A stretch of DNA of 7,015 nt. It comes from Muricomes sp. Its GTDB lineage: Bacteria > Bacillota > Clostridia > Lachnospirales > Lachnospiraceae. Position numbers and translations under genes: made by a program. This document shows, one piece after another, positions 1-6,446 of this stretch. The notes below the pieces were generated by a model. It was not told where the DNA came from, did no database searches, and saw only the letters and a program-made list of their open reading frames with translations. Every line of letters begins with the position of its first letter. Within the stretch, counting starts at the first letter, position 1. Where the stretch lies: contig JAHHTM010000062.1 of the NCBI GenBank assembly GCA_020024675.1, forward strand, positions 1 to 7,015, in the 5' to 3' direction.

Positions 1-588
1 GATGGTGTATTTGATCCAGGTGAAAATGCTGTCGGACTTACAATTGAAGGTATCGGAAGAGCTAACCTTGAAACATCTATTAAATTCTTCGAACTTTTAA
101 AAGATGCTGGAATCAAAACACACTATGTATCTGCTAACTTAGATGAAGCAACAATGGAAGTTCTTCCTGCCACAGTGTTTGGTCATGGTTTGGAAGTTAT
201 CTGCCGCTTAAAAGCAACCGGAAGCTTTATCAAACGCTACGGTGCATACATTGAAGATGGTACTGTTTTAGAAGGTGGTTACGTTGAGACTACATTTAAA
301 GATGATGAAAAATGTGATCCACTTGTAACAAAAGATGCGCTTGTTGCACTTGGTGTTATGAGTGCTGAAATGTATGACAGCATGAAAGAGCAGACACTTC
401 TTATTACAAAGCTTGTTGCTGAAGAACTTGCTAAGAAAGATCTTGATCTTTATGATATCAAATTTGAATTTGGATACAATAACGGGGAAGTTATTCTTAT
501 CGATGAGATTGCTTCTGGAAACATGCGTGTTTACAAAGACGGTTCTATTGTTGATCCAGTTGAACTTACAAAAATCATTCTTGGTTAA
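1..588 (+). CDS. purC: SAICAR synthetase (PurC-type), 5' truncated
   Basis: This is the C-terminal 195 residues of a phosphoribosylaminoimidazole-succinocarboxamide synthase, which uses ATP to join CAIR and aspartate in de novo purine synthesis in the cytosol. The frame is open from base 1, so the N-terminus (roughly 40 residues, by comparison with the usual ~235) lies outside the window. An internal ATG at 154 is not the real start, because similarity continues upstream (DGVFDPGENAVGL, ELLKDAGIKTHYVSA). Family-like blocks are GSFIKRYG (nucleotide and substrate loop, compare AAGSxxKR), FKDDEKCDPLV (compare KxDxxxDP), LYDIKFEFG (compare LxDxKxEFG) and EVILIDEI (compare GEIxLxDE). The end is atypical: the classical SPD-x-x-R-x-WD stretch is replaced by ASGNMRVYKDG. 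From memory this variant occurs in clostridial PurC-like proteins. Biochemical identity is therefore likely but inferred. The gene ends 14 bases before a strong terminator, so it is the last gene of its unit. Confidence 0.86.
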   Translation, partial: DGVFDPGENAVGLTIEGIGRANLETSIKFFELLKDAGIKTHYVSANLDEATMEVLPATVFGHGLEVICRLKATGSFIKRYGAYIEDGTVLEGGYVETTFKDDEKCDPLVTKDALVALGVMSAEMYDSMKEQTLLITKLVAEELAKKDLDLYDIKFEFGYNNGEVILIDEIASGNMRVYKDGSIVDPVELTKIILG

Positions 589-602
589 GAATACAAAATC
601 AA

Positions 603-644
603 AAATCCGAGGAAGGTTCATTCGAACCAGCCTCGGATTTTTTT
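603..644 (+). terminator. Rho-independent terminator of purC
   Basis: A perfect 10-bp outer stem (603-612 with 631-640, AAATCCGAGG/CCTCGGATTT) encloses an AA/AG internal mismatch and a second 5-bp stem (615-619 with 624-628, GGTTC/GAACC) with a 4-base loop. A run of seven T follows (638-644). It begins 14 bases after the purC stop codon. An A run on the 5' side would also give a U-rich tail on the other strand. Confidence 0.93.
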
Positions 645-692
645 ATTGGTCTAATAATCTTTCATAATTTATATTTATGTAATCTACTTCTT

Positions 693-721
693 TTGACCAG
701 ATCATTATTCTATAGTATAAT
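693..721 (+). promoter_or_regulatory. Sigma-A type promoter of the M42-M29 peptidase operon
   Basis: The -35 box TTGACC (693-698) and a perfect -10 box TATAAT (716-721) are separated by exactly 17 bases. Transcription would start near 728 and leave a leader of about 25 bases containing the AGGAGG ribosome binding site. The short leader leaves no room for a riboswitch. The promoter follows the purC terminator directly, so the peptidase genes form a separate unit. Confidence 0.88.
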
Positions 722-739
722 ACAAAGCAGATTGAATCT

Positions 740-745
740 AGGAGG
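740..745 (+). promoter_or_regulatory. Ribosome binding site of the M42 peptidase
   Basis: A full AGGAGG lies six bases before the ATG at 752. It fixes that start and suggests efficient translation. Confidence 0.9.
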
Positions 746-751
746 TTTCTT

Positions 752-1783
752 ATGGAAAAATATATGGATTATTTGTTAGACCAATTACAAAAAATCATGG
801 CAATTGACAGTCCTTCCGGATATACCATGCATGTGATCGACTATCTTTCATCCGAATTAGATCGACTTGGTTTTTCTTCGACGAAAACAATCAAAGGTGG
901 TCTGATTTGTGATCTTGGAGGTAAAGACACTACAAACGCCCTTGTCATCGGTGCTCATGCCGATACACTTGGCGCTATGGTACAAGAAATCAAATCAAAT
1001 GGCCGATTAAAGATCACAAATATCGGTGGACTTGATGCCAACAATATAGAAACAGAAAATGTAAAAGTTATCACAAAATTTAATGGCTCATACGAAGGTA
1101 CTTGTCAACTTATAAATGCCTCTCTTCATGTAAACGGAAAATACGACGATACTTCCCGGTCTTTTGACACTGTGGAAATTGTCCTCGATGAACCTGTATT
1201 TTCCAAAGATGAAGTGGAAAAACTAGGAATCAGTACAGGAGACTATGTTTGCTTTGACCCACGTACCACAATCACAAAAAGTGGATATATAAAAAGCCGT
1301 TTTCTGGATGATAAATTAAGCGTAGCTGTTATTCTTTCCTATGCCAAATATCTTGCTGATGAAAAGATTATTCCAGAAAGAAAACTATATGCCTATTTTT
1401 CTGTTTACGAAGAAGTAGGACATGGAGCTGCTGCCTCAATGCCTGAAGGTATCACAGAATCATTAAATATAGATATGGGATGTGTTGGTGAAGGACTGGA
1501 ATGTAACGAACACAAAGTTTCAATCTGCGCAAAAGATAGTGCAGGACCTTACAACTACGACATGATCACAAATCTGATTCTCGCAGCAAAAAAATCCGGT
1601 GCATCTTACAGCGTAGACATTTACCCTCACTATGGTTCTGATGTTGAAGTTACATTACGCGCTGGTTATGATATCAGACATGCACTCATAGGACCTGGTG
1701 TTTACGCCTCTCATGGTTATGAGCGCTCCCACAAAGACGGAGTTCTTAGTACATTAAAATTGCTCCGTGGATATATCGGCTAA
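752..1783 (+). CDS. M42 family metallopeptidase (glutamyl aminopeptidase-like)
   Basis: A 343-residue cytosolic di-metal aminopeptidase of family M42, which trims N-terminal residues from short peptides, usually as a large tetrahedral oligomer. Length fits the family (about 340-360). There is no signal peptide. Probable metal and catalytic positions are H69 and D71 (GAHADTLG), D186 or D187 (FLDDKLS, the bridging Asp), E220-E221 (YEEVGHG, catalytic Glu plus ligand), D241 (NIDMG) and a C-terminal His, H327 or H321, in SHGYERSH. The region between about 75 and 180 matches the position of the family's inserted dimerisation/PDZ-like domain. Local motifs differ from textbook members: HxDT instead of HxDE, DDK instead of DNR, and GSDVE where GTDA is usual. 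It therefore probably belongs to a subclade with its own specificity, which cannot be predicted here. It is the first gene of an operon with an M29 aminopeptidase, with its own promoter and a strong ribosome binding site. Confidence 0.92.
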   Translation: MEKYMDYLLDQLQKIMAIDSPSGYTMHVIDYLSSELDRLGFSSTKTIKGGLICDLGGKDTTNALVIGAHADTLGAMVQEIKSNGRLKITNIGGLDANNIETENVKVITKFNGSYEGTCQLINASLHVNGKYDDTSRSFDTVEIVLDEPVFSKDEVEKLGISTGDYVCFDPRTTITKSGYIKSRFLDDKLSVAVILSYAKYLADEKIIPERKLYAYFSVYEEVGHGAAASMPEGITESLNIDMGCVGEGLECNEHKVSICAKDSAGPYNYDMITNLILAAKKSGASYSVDIYPHYGSDVEVTLRAGYDIRHALIGPGVYASHGYERSHKDGVLSTLKLLRGYIG

Positions 1784-1799
1784 TCTATTTTACTTAAAG

Positions 1800-1805
1800 A
1801 AAGGA
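1800..1805 (+). promoter_or_regulatory. Ribosome binding site deciding the M29 start
   Basis: AAAGGA lies nine bases before the ATG at 1815. The alternative upstream in-frame GTG at 1767 is inside the M42 gene and has no such site, so 1815 is preferred. Confidence 0.78.
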
Positions 1806-1814
1806 AATTTAACT

Positions 1815-2924
1815 ATGGATTCTAGAATTAAAAAACTTGCAAACCTTCTCGTTAATTATTCAACACATATTCAGAAAGGTGAAAAATGCTTGATTGATTT
1901 TGAAGGTGGTGATACCAAACCACTTGTCCGTCAGCTTATAAAAGAAATATATGCAGCCGGTGGTGTTCCTTATGTAACAGAAAGAGACTCTTCCATCCAA
2001 AGAGAACTTCTCATGCACGCTACGCCTGAGCAATTAGAAGACATATGTAAATATCAGCTTTCACGAATGAACGATATGGATGCTTATATCGGAATTCGAG
2101 GCTGTGCAAATGCCTCAGAGCTTTCTGATGTTCCTGGAGATAAGATAAACTTATCTGATAAAATACTTGATCCTGTTTTAAGACGCAGAGTCGATCACAC
2201 AAAATGGGTAGTTTTACGTTATCCAAACAATGCCATGGCACAGCTTGCAGGAACAAGTCTTGAGTCTTTTGAAGATTTTTATTTTGATGTATGCACTTTA
2301 GATTATAAAAAAATGGGGGATGCGATGGAACCACTTTTTCATCTCATGAACAAAACAGATAAAGTTCGCCTTGTAGGTCCTGGAACTGATCTTACTTTTT
2401 CCATCAAAGGAATTCCGGCAATTAAGTGCTGTGGCGACTGCAATATTCCTGATGGTGAAGTATATACTGCTCCGGTACGCGAATCTATGAACGGAAAAAT
2501 TTCCTACAATACTCCATCTGTAAAATCCGGATTCACATATACAGATATCGTATTTGAAATCGAAAACGGAAAAATCATCAAAGCAACAGCTAATGATACT
2601 GAAAAGATTAATCAGCTTCTTGACACAGATGAAGGTGCAAGATACTTTGGTGAATTTGCTATTGGCGTAAATCCTTATGTTCAACAGCCAATGAAGGATA
2701 CTTTATTTGATGAAAAGATTGATGGAAGCTTTCATCTTACACCTGGTGCCTGCTACGAAGATGCACCAAACGGAAATTCAAGTGCTAATCACTGGGATCT
2801 TGTAATGATCCAACGTGAAGATTATGGCGGTGGGGAAATCTGGTTTGATGACGTTTTAATAAGAAAAGATGGTCGATTTGTATTACCTGAACTTTTCGGT
2901 TTGAATCCAGAAAACTTAAAATAA
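1815..2924 (+). CDS. M29 family aminopeptidase (AmpS/PepS-like)
   Basis: A 369-residue cytosolic metallo-aminopeptidase of family M29. Positions follow the ATG at 1815, chosen for its ribosome binding site. An in-frame GTG at 1767 would add 16 residues overlapping the M42 gene and is unlikely. Likely metal or catalytic residues are E215 in PDGEVYTAP, E280 in FGEFAIGVNP, E300 in LFDEKIDG, H307 (SFHLTPG), and H326 and D328 (SANHWDL, the family HxD). The C-terminal block YGGGEIWFDDVLIRKDGRF is typical of M29. The protein is somewhat shorter than the roughly 400-410 residues of the best-known members, with no visible gap in the catalytic half, so it appears intact. There is no signal peptide. It starts 31 bases after the M42 stop with no promoter or terminator between them, so the two are co-transcribed. 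Two broad aminopeptidases in one operon suggest a role in recycling or using imported peptides. Confidence 0.92.
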   Translation: MDSRIKKLANLLVNYSTHIQKGEKCLIDFEGGDTKPLVRQLIKEIYAAGGVPYVTERDSSIQRELLMHATPEQLEDICKYQLSRMNDMDAYIGIRGCANASELSDVPGDKINLSDKILDPVLRRRVDHTKWVVLRYPNNAMAQLAGTSLESFEDFYFDVCTLDYKKMGDAMEPLFHLMNKTDKVRLVGPGTDLTFSIKGIPAIKCCGDCNIPDGEVYTAPVRESMNGKISYNTPSVKSGFTYTDIVFEIENGKIIKATANDTEKINQLLDTDEGARYFGEFAIGVNPYVQQPMKDTLFDEKIDGSFHLTPGACYEDAPNGNSSANHWDLVMIQREDYGGGEIWFDDVLIRKDGRFVLPELFGLNPENLK

Positions 2925-2934
2925 TAACAGCCAT

Positions 2935-2971
2935 AAAAACAGAGATGCATTCCACTGCATCTCTGTTTTTT
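2935..2971. terminator. Bidirectional terminator between M29 and radical SAM genes
   Basis: A 15-bp perfect stem (2935-2949 with 2956-2970, core ACAGAGATGCA/TGCATCTCTGT) has a 6-base loop. It is flanked by A on the left and six T (2966-2971) on the right, so it gives a U tail in either direction. It ends the rightward peptidase operon. It also overlaps the stop codon (2970-2972) of the leftward radical SAM gene, serving both convergent units. Confidence 0.92.
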
Positions 2972-3872
2972 ATACCCCTTCAAGGTCAAAAGGTGGTGTA
3001 TATTCTTCTTTTGCACTGCTTTTTTCCTGCATGTAGCCATCCACAAATCCAAGTTCCATCGCTTCATTTAAAACTTTTTCATATTCATATGTGGTTAATC
3101 TTCTGTTAATCTCTGGATATTCACAACTTTTATAATATGGTGTATATTGACTTAAGATACTTACCATAAATTGTTTGAAAGGAAGCTCTTGTTTCATCCA
3201 ATGTAATAATTTAATAGAATCTTGATAGTATCCTGGAAGCACCATGTGCCGAACGATGACTCCTTTTTTCATCATTCCATTTTCATCAAATACCGGCGCC
3301 CCCTTCTGCCTTATCATTTCTTTTATAGCTTTCGATGCTTTATCAAAATAGTCTTCTGCCTGAGAATACCTCTTAGACAAGAAAGGCGCATAATATTTCA
3401 AATCCGGAAGATAGACATCCACATAATCTTCTAATTTCTTCAATGTTTCCACGCTTTCATAGCCACCACTGTTATAAACTATGGGTATTGATAATTTATC
3501 GCGTACAAGATCCAGTGCTTTTATGACAGAGGGTACATACTGTACCGCTGTTACAAGATTAATGTTGTTGGCGCCTTTGTCCTGCAACTCCAAAAAGATT
3601 TCTCCAAGTCTTTCTTCTGTAATTTCTTTTCCAAATCCACCACTACTGATATGATGATTTTGACAAAAACAACATCGCAGTGTGCACCCTGAAAAAAAGA
3701 CAGTTCCACTTCCTTTTTTTCCACTAATACACGGCTCCTCCCAATAATGAAGAGCTGCCCGTGCAATCTTTACTTTATTCTTACTCAAACAAAATCCATT
3801 TGTTTTTGTTCTATTAACCTGACAATTTCGTGGACATAATGAACATTTTTCATATATTTTCATATGGTCCAT
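2970..3872 (-). CDS. COG1313 (PflX-like) radical SAM protein
   Basis: A 300-residue radical S-adenosylmethionine protein resembling the poorly characterised COG1313/PflX group, related to pyruvate formate-lyase activating enzymes. The cluster motif is C-x3-C-x2-C (C63, C67, C70 in SGCTLRCCFCQN) with an extra Cys at 68. Before it lies a second cysteine set, C10, C13, C17 and C28 (CSLCPRNC ... GFC), a family hallmark that could bind metal. Downstream blocks that fit the family are NINLVTAVQYVPSVI, VVYNSGGYE-like (IVYNSGGYES), DVYLPDLKYY, VIVRHMVLPG and ILSQYTPYY. The start is placed at the ATG at 3872, preceded by AGGAGG. An in-frame ATG at 3902 would overlap the upstream stop and lacks a ribosome binding site. 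It is the second gene of an operon behind a CPBP protease, with a 22-base gap. No glycyl radical enzyme partner is in the window, so substrate and function are unknown. Confidence 0.88.
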   Translation of the reverse strand: MDHMKIYEKCSLCPRNCQVNRTKTNGFCLSKNKVKIARAALHYWEEPCISGKKGSGTVFFSGCTLRCCFCQNHHISSGGFGKEITEERLGEIFLELQDKGANNINLVTAVQYVPSVIKALDLVRDKLSIPIVYNSGGYESVETLKKLEDYVDVYLPDLKYYAPFLSKRYSQAEDYFDKASKAIKEMIRQKGAPVFDENGMMKKGVIVRHMVLPGYYQDSIKLLHWMKQELPFKQFMVSILSQYTPYYKSCEYPEINRRLTTYEYEKVLNEAMELGFVDGYMQEKSSAKEEYTPPFDLEGV

Positions 3873-3883
3873 TGCATTTCTTT

Positions 3884-3889
3884 CCTCCT
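3884..3889 (-). promoter_or_regulatory. Ribosome binding site deciding the radical SAM start
   Basis: On the minus strand AGGAGG (3889 to 3884) lies 11 bases before the ATG at 3872. This is a slightly long spacing but the only good site near any in-frame start. It sits just after the stop codon of the upstream CPBP gene, which favours coupled translation. Confidence 0.75.
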
Positions 3890-3894
3890 GTTTT

Positions 3895-4866
3895 TTATGC
3901 ATATATGGTTTTAATAACCGACCAGAGAATCAATGCTATAAAAAACAACATTCCTCCATTCAGGAAAATAATTTTAAATCGATTCTCTTTTGGTAATTCA
4001 TTCTCTTGTGGATCAAAATAAACTTTTTTCAAATTTATAAAAAATAAAATTGCACCTATGATTGCGATTATAAATAAAATAATTGCATAAATCATAAAGA
4101 TCATCAATTTTATAATATTGTCTGAAGTAATGAATGCCGGATCAAATTTTTCTAACATTTCAAGATTGATTCCCTCCAGCATAAATGGAGCGACAACTCC
4201 ACCAAGGAAATTTACAAACATATGAAGCAGTGCACTATAACGTATTGTACCTGTTCTAAGATAGACATAACCAAAAAGTAGTCCTAATGCCGCTGCATAA
4301 AACATTTGCGATAAATTTCCATGAAATAATCCAAATAGTACTGCTGAAAAAATAACCGCCATCTTTTCTCCATGCATTCTTGTATGATCAATAAGCTGTT
4401 TTCTAAAAATATATTCCTCCATCAATGGACCAACGATTACCACAACAAGTAATCTTAACCCTACAGATCCTTCAAGTAACACTTCAAGTGGATCTGCAGG
4501 CTGTATTCCTGTAATGAAGTTAATAATATTCATAAAGAACATTCCCACCATATTTCCTGCATACATCAGAAAGATTGCAATTGGCACACATACCAAAATT
4601 TGTCCAACTGTCATTTTCTTTTTTTCAACATTTTTTACTGGTAGTGGTTTTATGATCAAAGAACTCACCGGAACAGCCACAATATACATTGGTGCAAAAA
4701 TACAAATCCATTGAATCACCTGATTTTGAAAGGCTAAAGGCCACAAAATGCCAATTACATTCATCACTATAATCTGCACTAACGATGTTATTGCAAGAAT
4801 TGAAAAAACATACCATCCTATTCTTGAAAAACATTTTTTTGCTTTTTTTCTTTCTTCTGTCAACAT
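3895..4866 (-). CDS. CPBP family intramembrane metalloprotease (CAAX/ABI-like)
   Basis: A 323-residue polytopic membrane protein of the CPBP (CAAX protease and bacteriocin-processing, formerly ABI) family. The three family motifs are present: EExxxR (E150, E151, R155 in MEEYIFRK), FxxxH (F178 to H182 in FGLFHGN) and HxxxN (H215 to N219 in LLHMFVN). Hydrophobic spans are visible around residues 17-40, 48-72, 90-115, 138-150, 170-180, 188-205, 210-230, 250-280 and 300-320, so about eight helices are likely. The start is the ATG at 4866, nine bases after AAAGGAG. The longer start at 4896 overlaps the predicted -10 box and cannot be used from that promoter. Known relatives process prenylated proteins in eukaryotes or act in bacteriocin self-immunity. 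No bacteriocin precursor is nearby, so the substrate is unknown. It leads an operon with the radical SAM gene. Confidence 0.9.
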   Translation of the reverse strand: MLTEERKKAKKCFSRIGWYVFSILAITSLVQIIVMNVIGILWPLAFQNQVIQWICIFAPMYIVAVPVSSLIIKPLPVKNVEKKKMTVGQILVCVPIAIFLMYAGNMVGMFFMNIINFITGIQPADPLEVLLEGSVGLRLLVVVIVGPLMEEYIFRKQLIDHTRMHGEKMAVIFSAVLFGLFHGNLSQMFYAAALGLLFGYVYLRTGTIRYSALLHMFVNFLGGVVAPFMLEGINLEMLEKFDPAFITSDNIIKLMIFMIYAIILFIIAIIGAILFFINLKKVYFDPQENELPKENRFKIIFLNGGMLFFIALILWSVIKTIYA

Positions 4867-4875
4867 TCGGCTACT

Positions 4876-4882
4876 CTCCTTT
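4876..4882 (-). promoter_or_regulatory. Ribosome binding site of the CPBP protease
   Basis: Minus-strand AAAGGAG (4882 to 4876) is nine bases before the ATG at 4866. It supports this start over the ATG at 4896. Confidence 0.82.
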
Positions 4883-4894
4883 ATATTTTTAAAC

Positions 4895-4923
4895 ATTATA
4901 ACAGATTTTATTTTTTCCTACAA
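4895..4923 (-). promoter_or_regulatory. Promoter of the CPBP-radical SAM operon
   Basis: On the minus strand a perfect TATAAT (4900 to 4895) carries an extended -10 TGT directly upstream (4903 to 4901). A weak -35 TTGTAG (4923 to 4918) is 17 bases away. The predicted start near 4888 leaves a leader of about 22 bases that contains the AAAGGAG site. The last ATG of this box coincides with the longest possible start of the CPBP reading frame, which argues against that start. Confidence 0.75.
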
Positions 4924-4954
4924 TAAGACAACTTTTTTGTATCCGTTTGTTTAT

Positions 4955-4974
4955 TTTCATGATATGATATGAAA
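4955..4974. repeat. Imperfect palindrome over the MATE -10 region
   Basis: TTTCAT (4955-4960) and ATGAAA (4969-4974) are inverted copies separated by eight bases. The 20-base element matches at seven of ten pairs. It covers the putative -10 box of the MATE gene, where a dimeric repressor would block transcription. AT-rich DNA makes such palindromes fairly common, so an operator role is only a suggestion. Confidence 0.35.
4960..4968 (+). promoter_or_regulatory. Possible extended -10 promoter of the MATE gene
   Basis: TGATATGAT fits an extended -10 (TGn plus TATGAT at 4963-4968). The best -35 candidate, TTGTAT at 4937-4942, is 20 bases away and so poorly spaced. Start of transcription would be near 4975, giving a leader of about 45 bases. 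It is divergent from the CPBP promoter. Confidence 0.5.
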
Positions 4975-5001
4975 GGGAAAAATAAGCTTTCAAACAATTT
5001 T

Positions 5002-5008
5002 AAAGGAG
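5002..5008 (+). promoter_or_regulatory. Ribosome binding site of the MATE gene
   Basis: AAAGGAG lies 12 bases before the ATG at 5021 and only three before an in-frame TTG at 5012, which is too close to be the start. The ATG at 5021 is preferred. Confidence 0.72.
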
Positions 5009-5020
5009 ATTTTGTTATAC

Positions 5021-6388
5021 ATGAAAAAAAATGTTGATTTATTAAACAGCCCTATCGCTGGTGCTTTATCTAAACTGGCACTTCCGATCATGGGCACTTC
5101 TCTTATACAAATGGCTTACAATCTAACAGATATGATCTGGATTGGTCGTATTGGAAGTAACGCGGTTGCCGCGGTCGGAGCTGCTGGAATGTACATGTGG
5201 CTCTCTTCTGGGTTTGCTATGCTCTCACGCATGGGAGGACAAGTACTTACTGGACAATCTATTGGTTCCGGAAAGCATGATACCGCAGCTCAATATGCAG
5301 CTTCTTCTCTTCAAATAGGAACAATTCTCGGCCTTTTGTATGGTATTATTTCTTTGCTCTTTTGTGGTCCAATGATTGGTTTTTTCAATCTGACAAATCC
5401 ACAGGTCATTTCAGATGCTAAATGGTACCTTGCCATTACATGTGGATTGGTTATCTTCAACTTTTTAAATCAGATTTTAACCGGACTTCTTACTGCAATT
5501 GGAAATAGTATGCTTACTTTCAGATCTACCACCGTAGGACTTTTGGTCAACCTTGTCCTTGATCCATTCTTTATTTTTGGATTTGGACCATTTCCTGCCA
5601 TGGGTGTAAAAGGAGCTGCCATTGCCACTGTATTTGCACAAGTAATTGTATTTGCCATTTATTTCATGCACATCAGAAAAGATTCCGTTCTTTTTGCCAC
5701 AAAATACTTATTCACAAAACCTGATATGCAATGTATACGTGCTATTTTATTTGTAGGTTTTCCAACAGCAATCCAAAGTCTTGGATTTACTCTGATTTCT
5801 ATGACAATTTCAAGACTTATTTCCAGCTGGGGAGATGCCGCCATTGCTGTTCAAAGAGTTGGAAGTCAGATTGAATCCATCTCCTGGATGACTGCGGAAG
5901 GTTTTGGAAGTGCAGTCAATGCTTTCACAGCACAAAACTATGGTGCAGGAAAAAACAAACGAGTGAAAAAAGGATATAGCACTGCTCTTCGAATCATGGG
6001 AATCTGGGGGCTTTTTACTTCTTTTGTACTCATTGTATTTCCGGAACCCTTGTTCAGATTGTTCATAAGGGAAGCTGATGTAATCCCTATGGGAATTGAT
6101 TATCTTAGAATTCTTGGTTTTTCTCAGCTCTTTATGTGTACAGAAACAGCAGCCGCCGGTGTATTTCAAGGACTCGGAAAATCTACCCCTCCATCTTTCA
6201 TCAGTATCTTTTTTAATCTGATGCGTATTCCTATGGCATTCTTCCTTTCTGCTACTGCCCTTAAATTAAACGGAATCTGGTGGAGTATTTCTATTTCAAG
6301 TATTTTTAAAGGAGTAATTCTTCCTCTATGGCTCGCCATATATATGCACAAATTATTTTCTCAATCTTCGAAACATAAAGTAGCTTAA
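5021..6388 (+). CDS. MATE family efflux transporter
   Basis: A 455-residue inner-membrane antiporter of the multidrug and toxic compound extrusion family, which exports organic cations or metabolites using a Na+ or H+ gradient. Length fits the family (about 440-470), and two homologous halves of six helices are recognisable. Half one has NLTDMIWIGRIG (35-45, with D37), GGQVLTGQSIGSGK (72-85) and the long signature NLVLDPFFIFGFGPFPAMG (177-195) followed by VKGAAIATVFAQ. Half two has the equivalent GFGSAVNAFTAQNYGAGK (294-311), a linker rich in Lys/Arg (312-317) and GVFQGLGKSTPPSF (380-393). The C-terminus is short and polar. The ATG at 5021 is chosen over an upstream TTG. The gene is transcribed alone: it is divergent from the CPBP operon and followed by a terminator. 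The substrate cannot be predicted from sequence, and subfamily (NorM or DinF-like) is left open. Confidence 0.94.
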   Translation: MKKNVDLLNSPIAGALSKLALPIMGTSLIQMAYNLTDMIWIGRIGSNAVAAVGAAGMYMWLSSGFAMLSRMGGQVLTGQSIGSGKHDTAAQYAASSLQIGTILGLLYGIISLLFCGPMIGFFNLTNPQVISDAKWYLAITCGLVIFNFLNQILTGLLTAIGNSMLTFRSTTVGLLVNLVLDPFFIFGFGPFPAMGVKGAAIATVFAQVIVFAIYFMHIRKDSVLFATKYLFTKPDMQCIRAILFVGFPTAIQSLGFTLISMTISRLISSWGDAAIAVQRVGSQIESISWMTAEGFGSAVNAFTAQNYGAGKNKRVKKGYSTALRIMGIWGLFTSFVLIVFPEPLFRLFIREADVIPMGIDYLRILGFSQLFMCTETAAAGVFQGLGKSTPPSFISIFFNLMRIPMAFFLSATALKLNGIWWSISISSIFKGVILPLWLAIYMHKLFSQSSKHKVA

Positions 6389-6409
6389 TTAATCACATAA
6401 ACAAGAAAA

Positions 6410-6446
6410 CAGCGTATCGAATCTAAATTTCGATACGCTGCTTTTT
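6410..6446. terminator. Bidirectional terminator between MATE and AI-2E family genes
   Basis: A perfect 12-bp stem (6410-6421 with 6429-6440, CAGCGTATCGAA/TTCGATACGCTG) has a 7-base loop. It is followed by CTTTTT on the + strand and, on the minus strand, by TTTTCTTGTTT. It lies 21 bases after the MATE stop codon and 4 bases beyond the stop codon (6445-6447) of the leftward gene, so it can end both convergent transcripts. Confidence 0.92.

Noticed and set aside
615..628. GGTTC-ATTC-GAACC, which recalls the T-arm of a tRNA.
   Set aside because: No acceptor, D or anticodon stem surrounds it, and it is the inner stem of the purC terminator.
413..667. An 84-codon reading frame overlapping the purC end and its terminator.
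   Set aside because: It lies in another frame of purC, runs through the terminator hairpin, has no ribosome binding site and has a low-complexity composition. It is a shadow frame.
646..751. Riboswitch or other structured leader upstream of the M42 gene.
   Set aside because: The predicted transcript start leaves only about 25 bases before the ATG, and no extended stem or known aptamer core was seen.
3870..3902. Radical SAM start at the ATG at 3902, overlapping the CPBP stop.
   Set aside because: No ribosome binding site precedes it, while AGGAGG stands before the ATG at 3872.
3895..4866. CPBP protein as a bacteriocin immunity gene.
   Set aside because: No double-glycine precursor peptide, ABC exporter or regulatory kinase is visible nearby. 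Only the family membership supports it.
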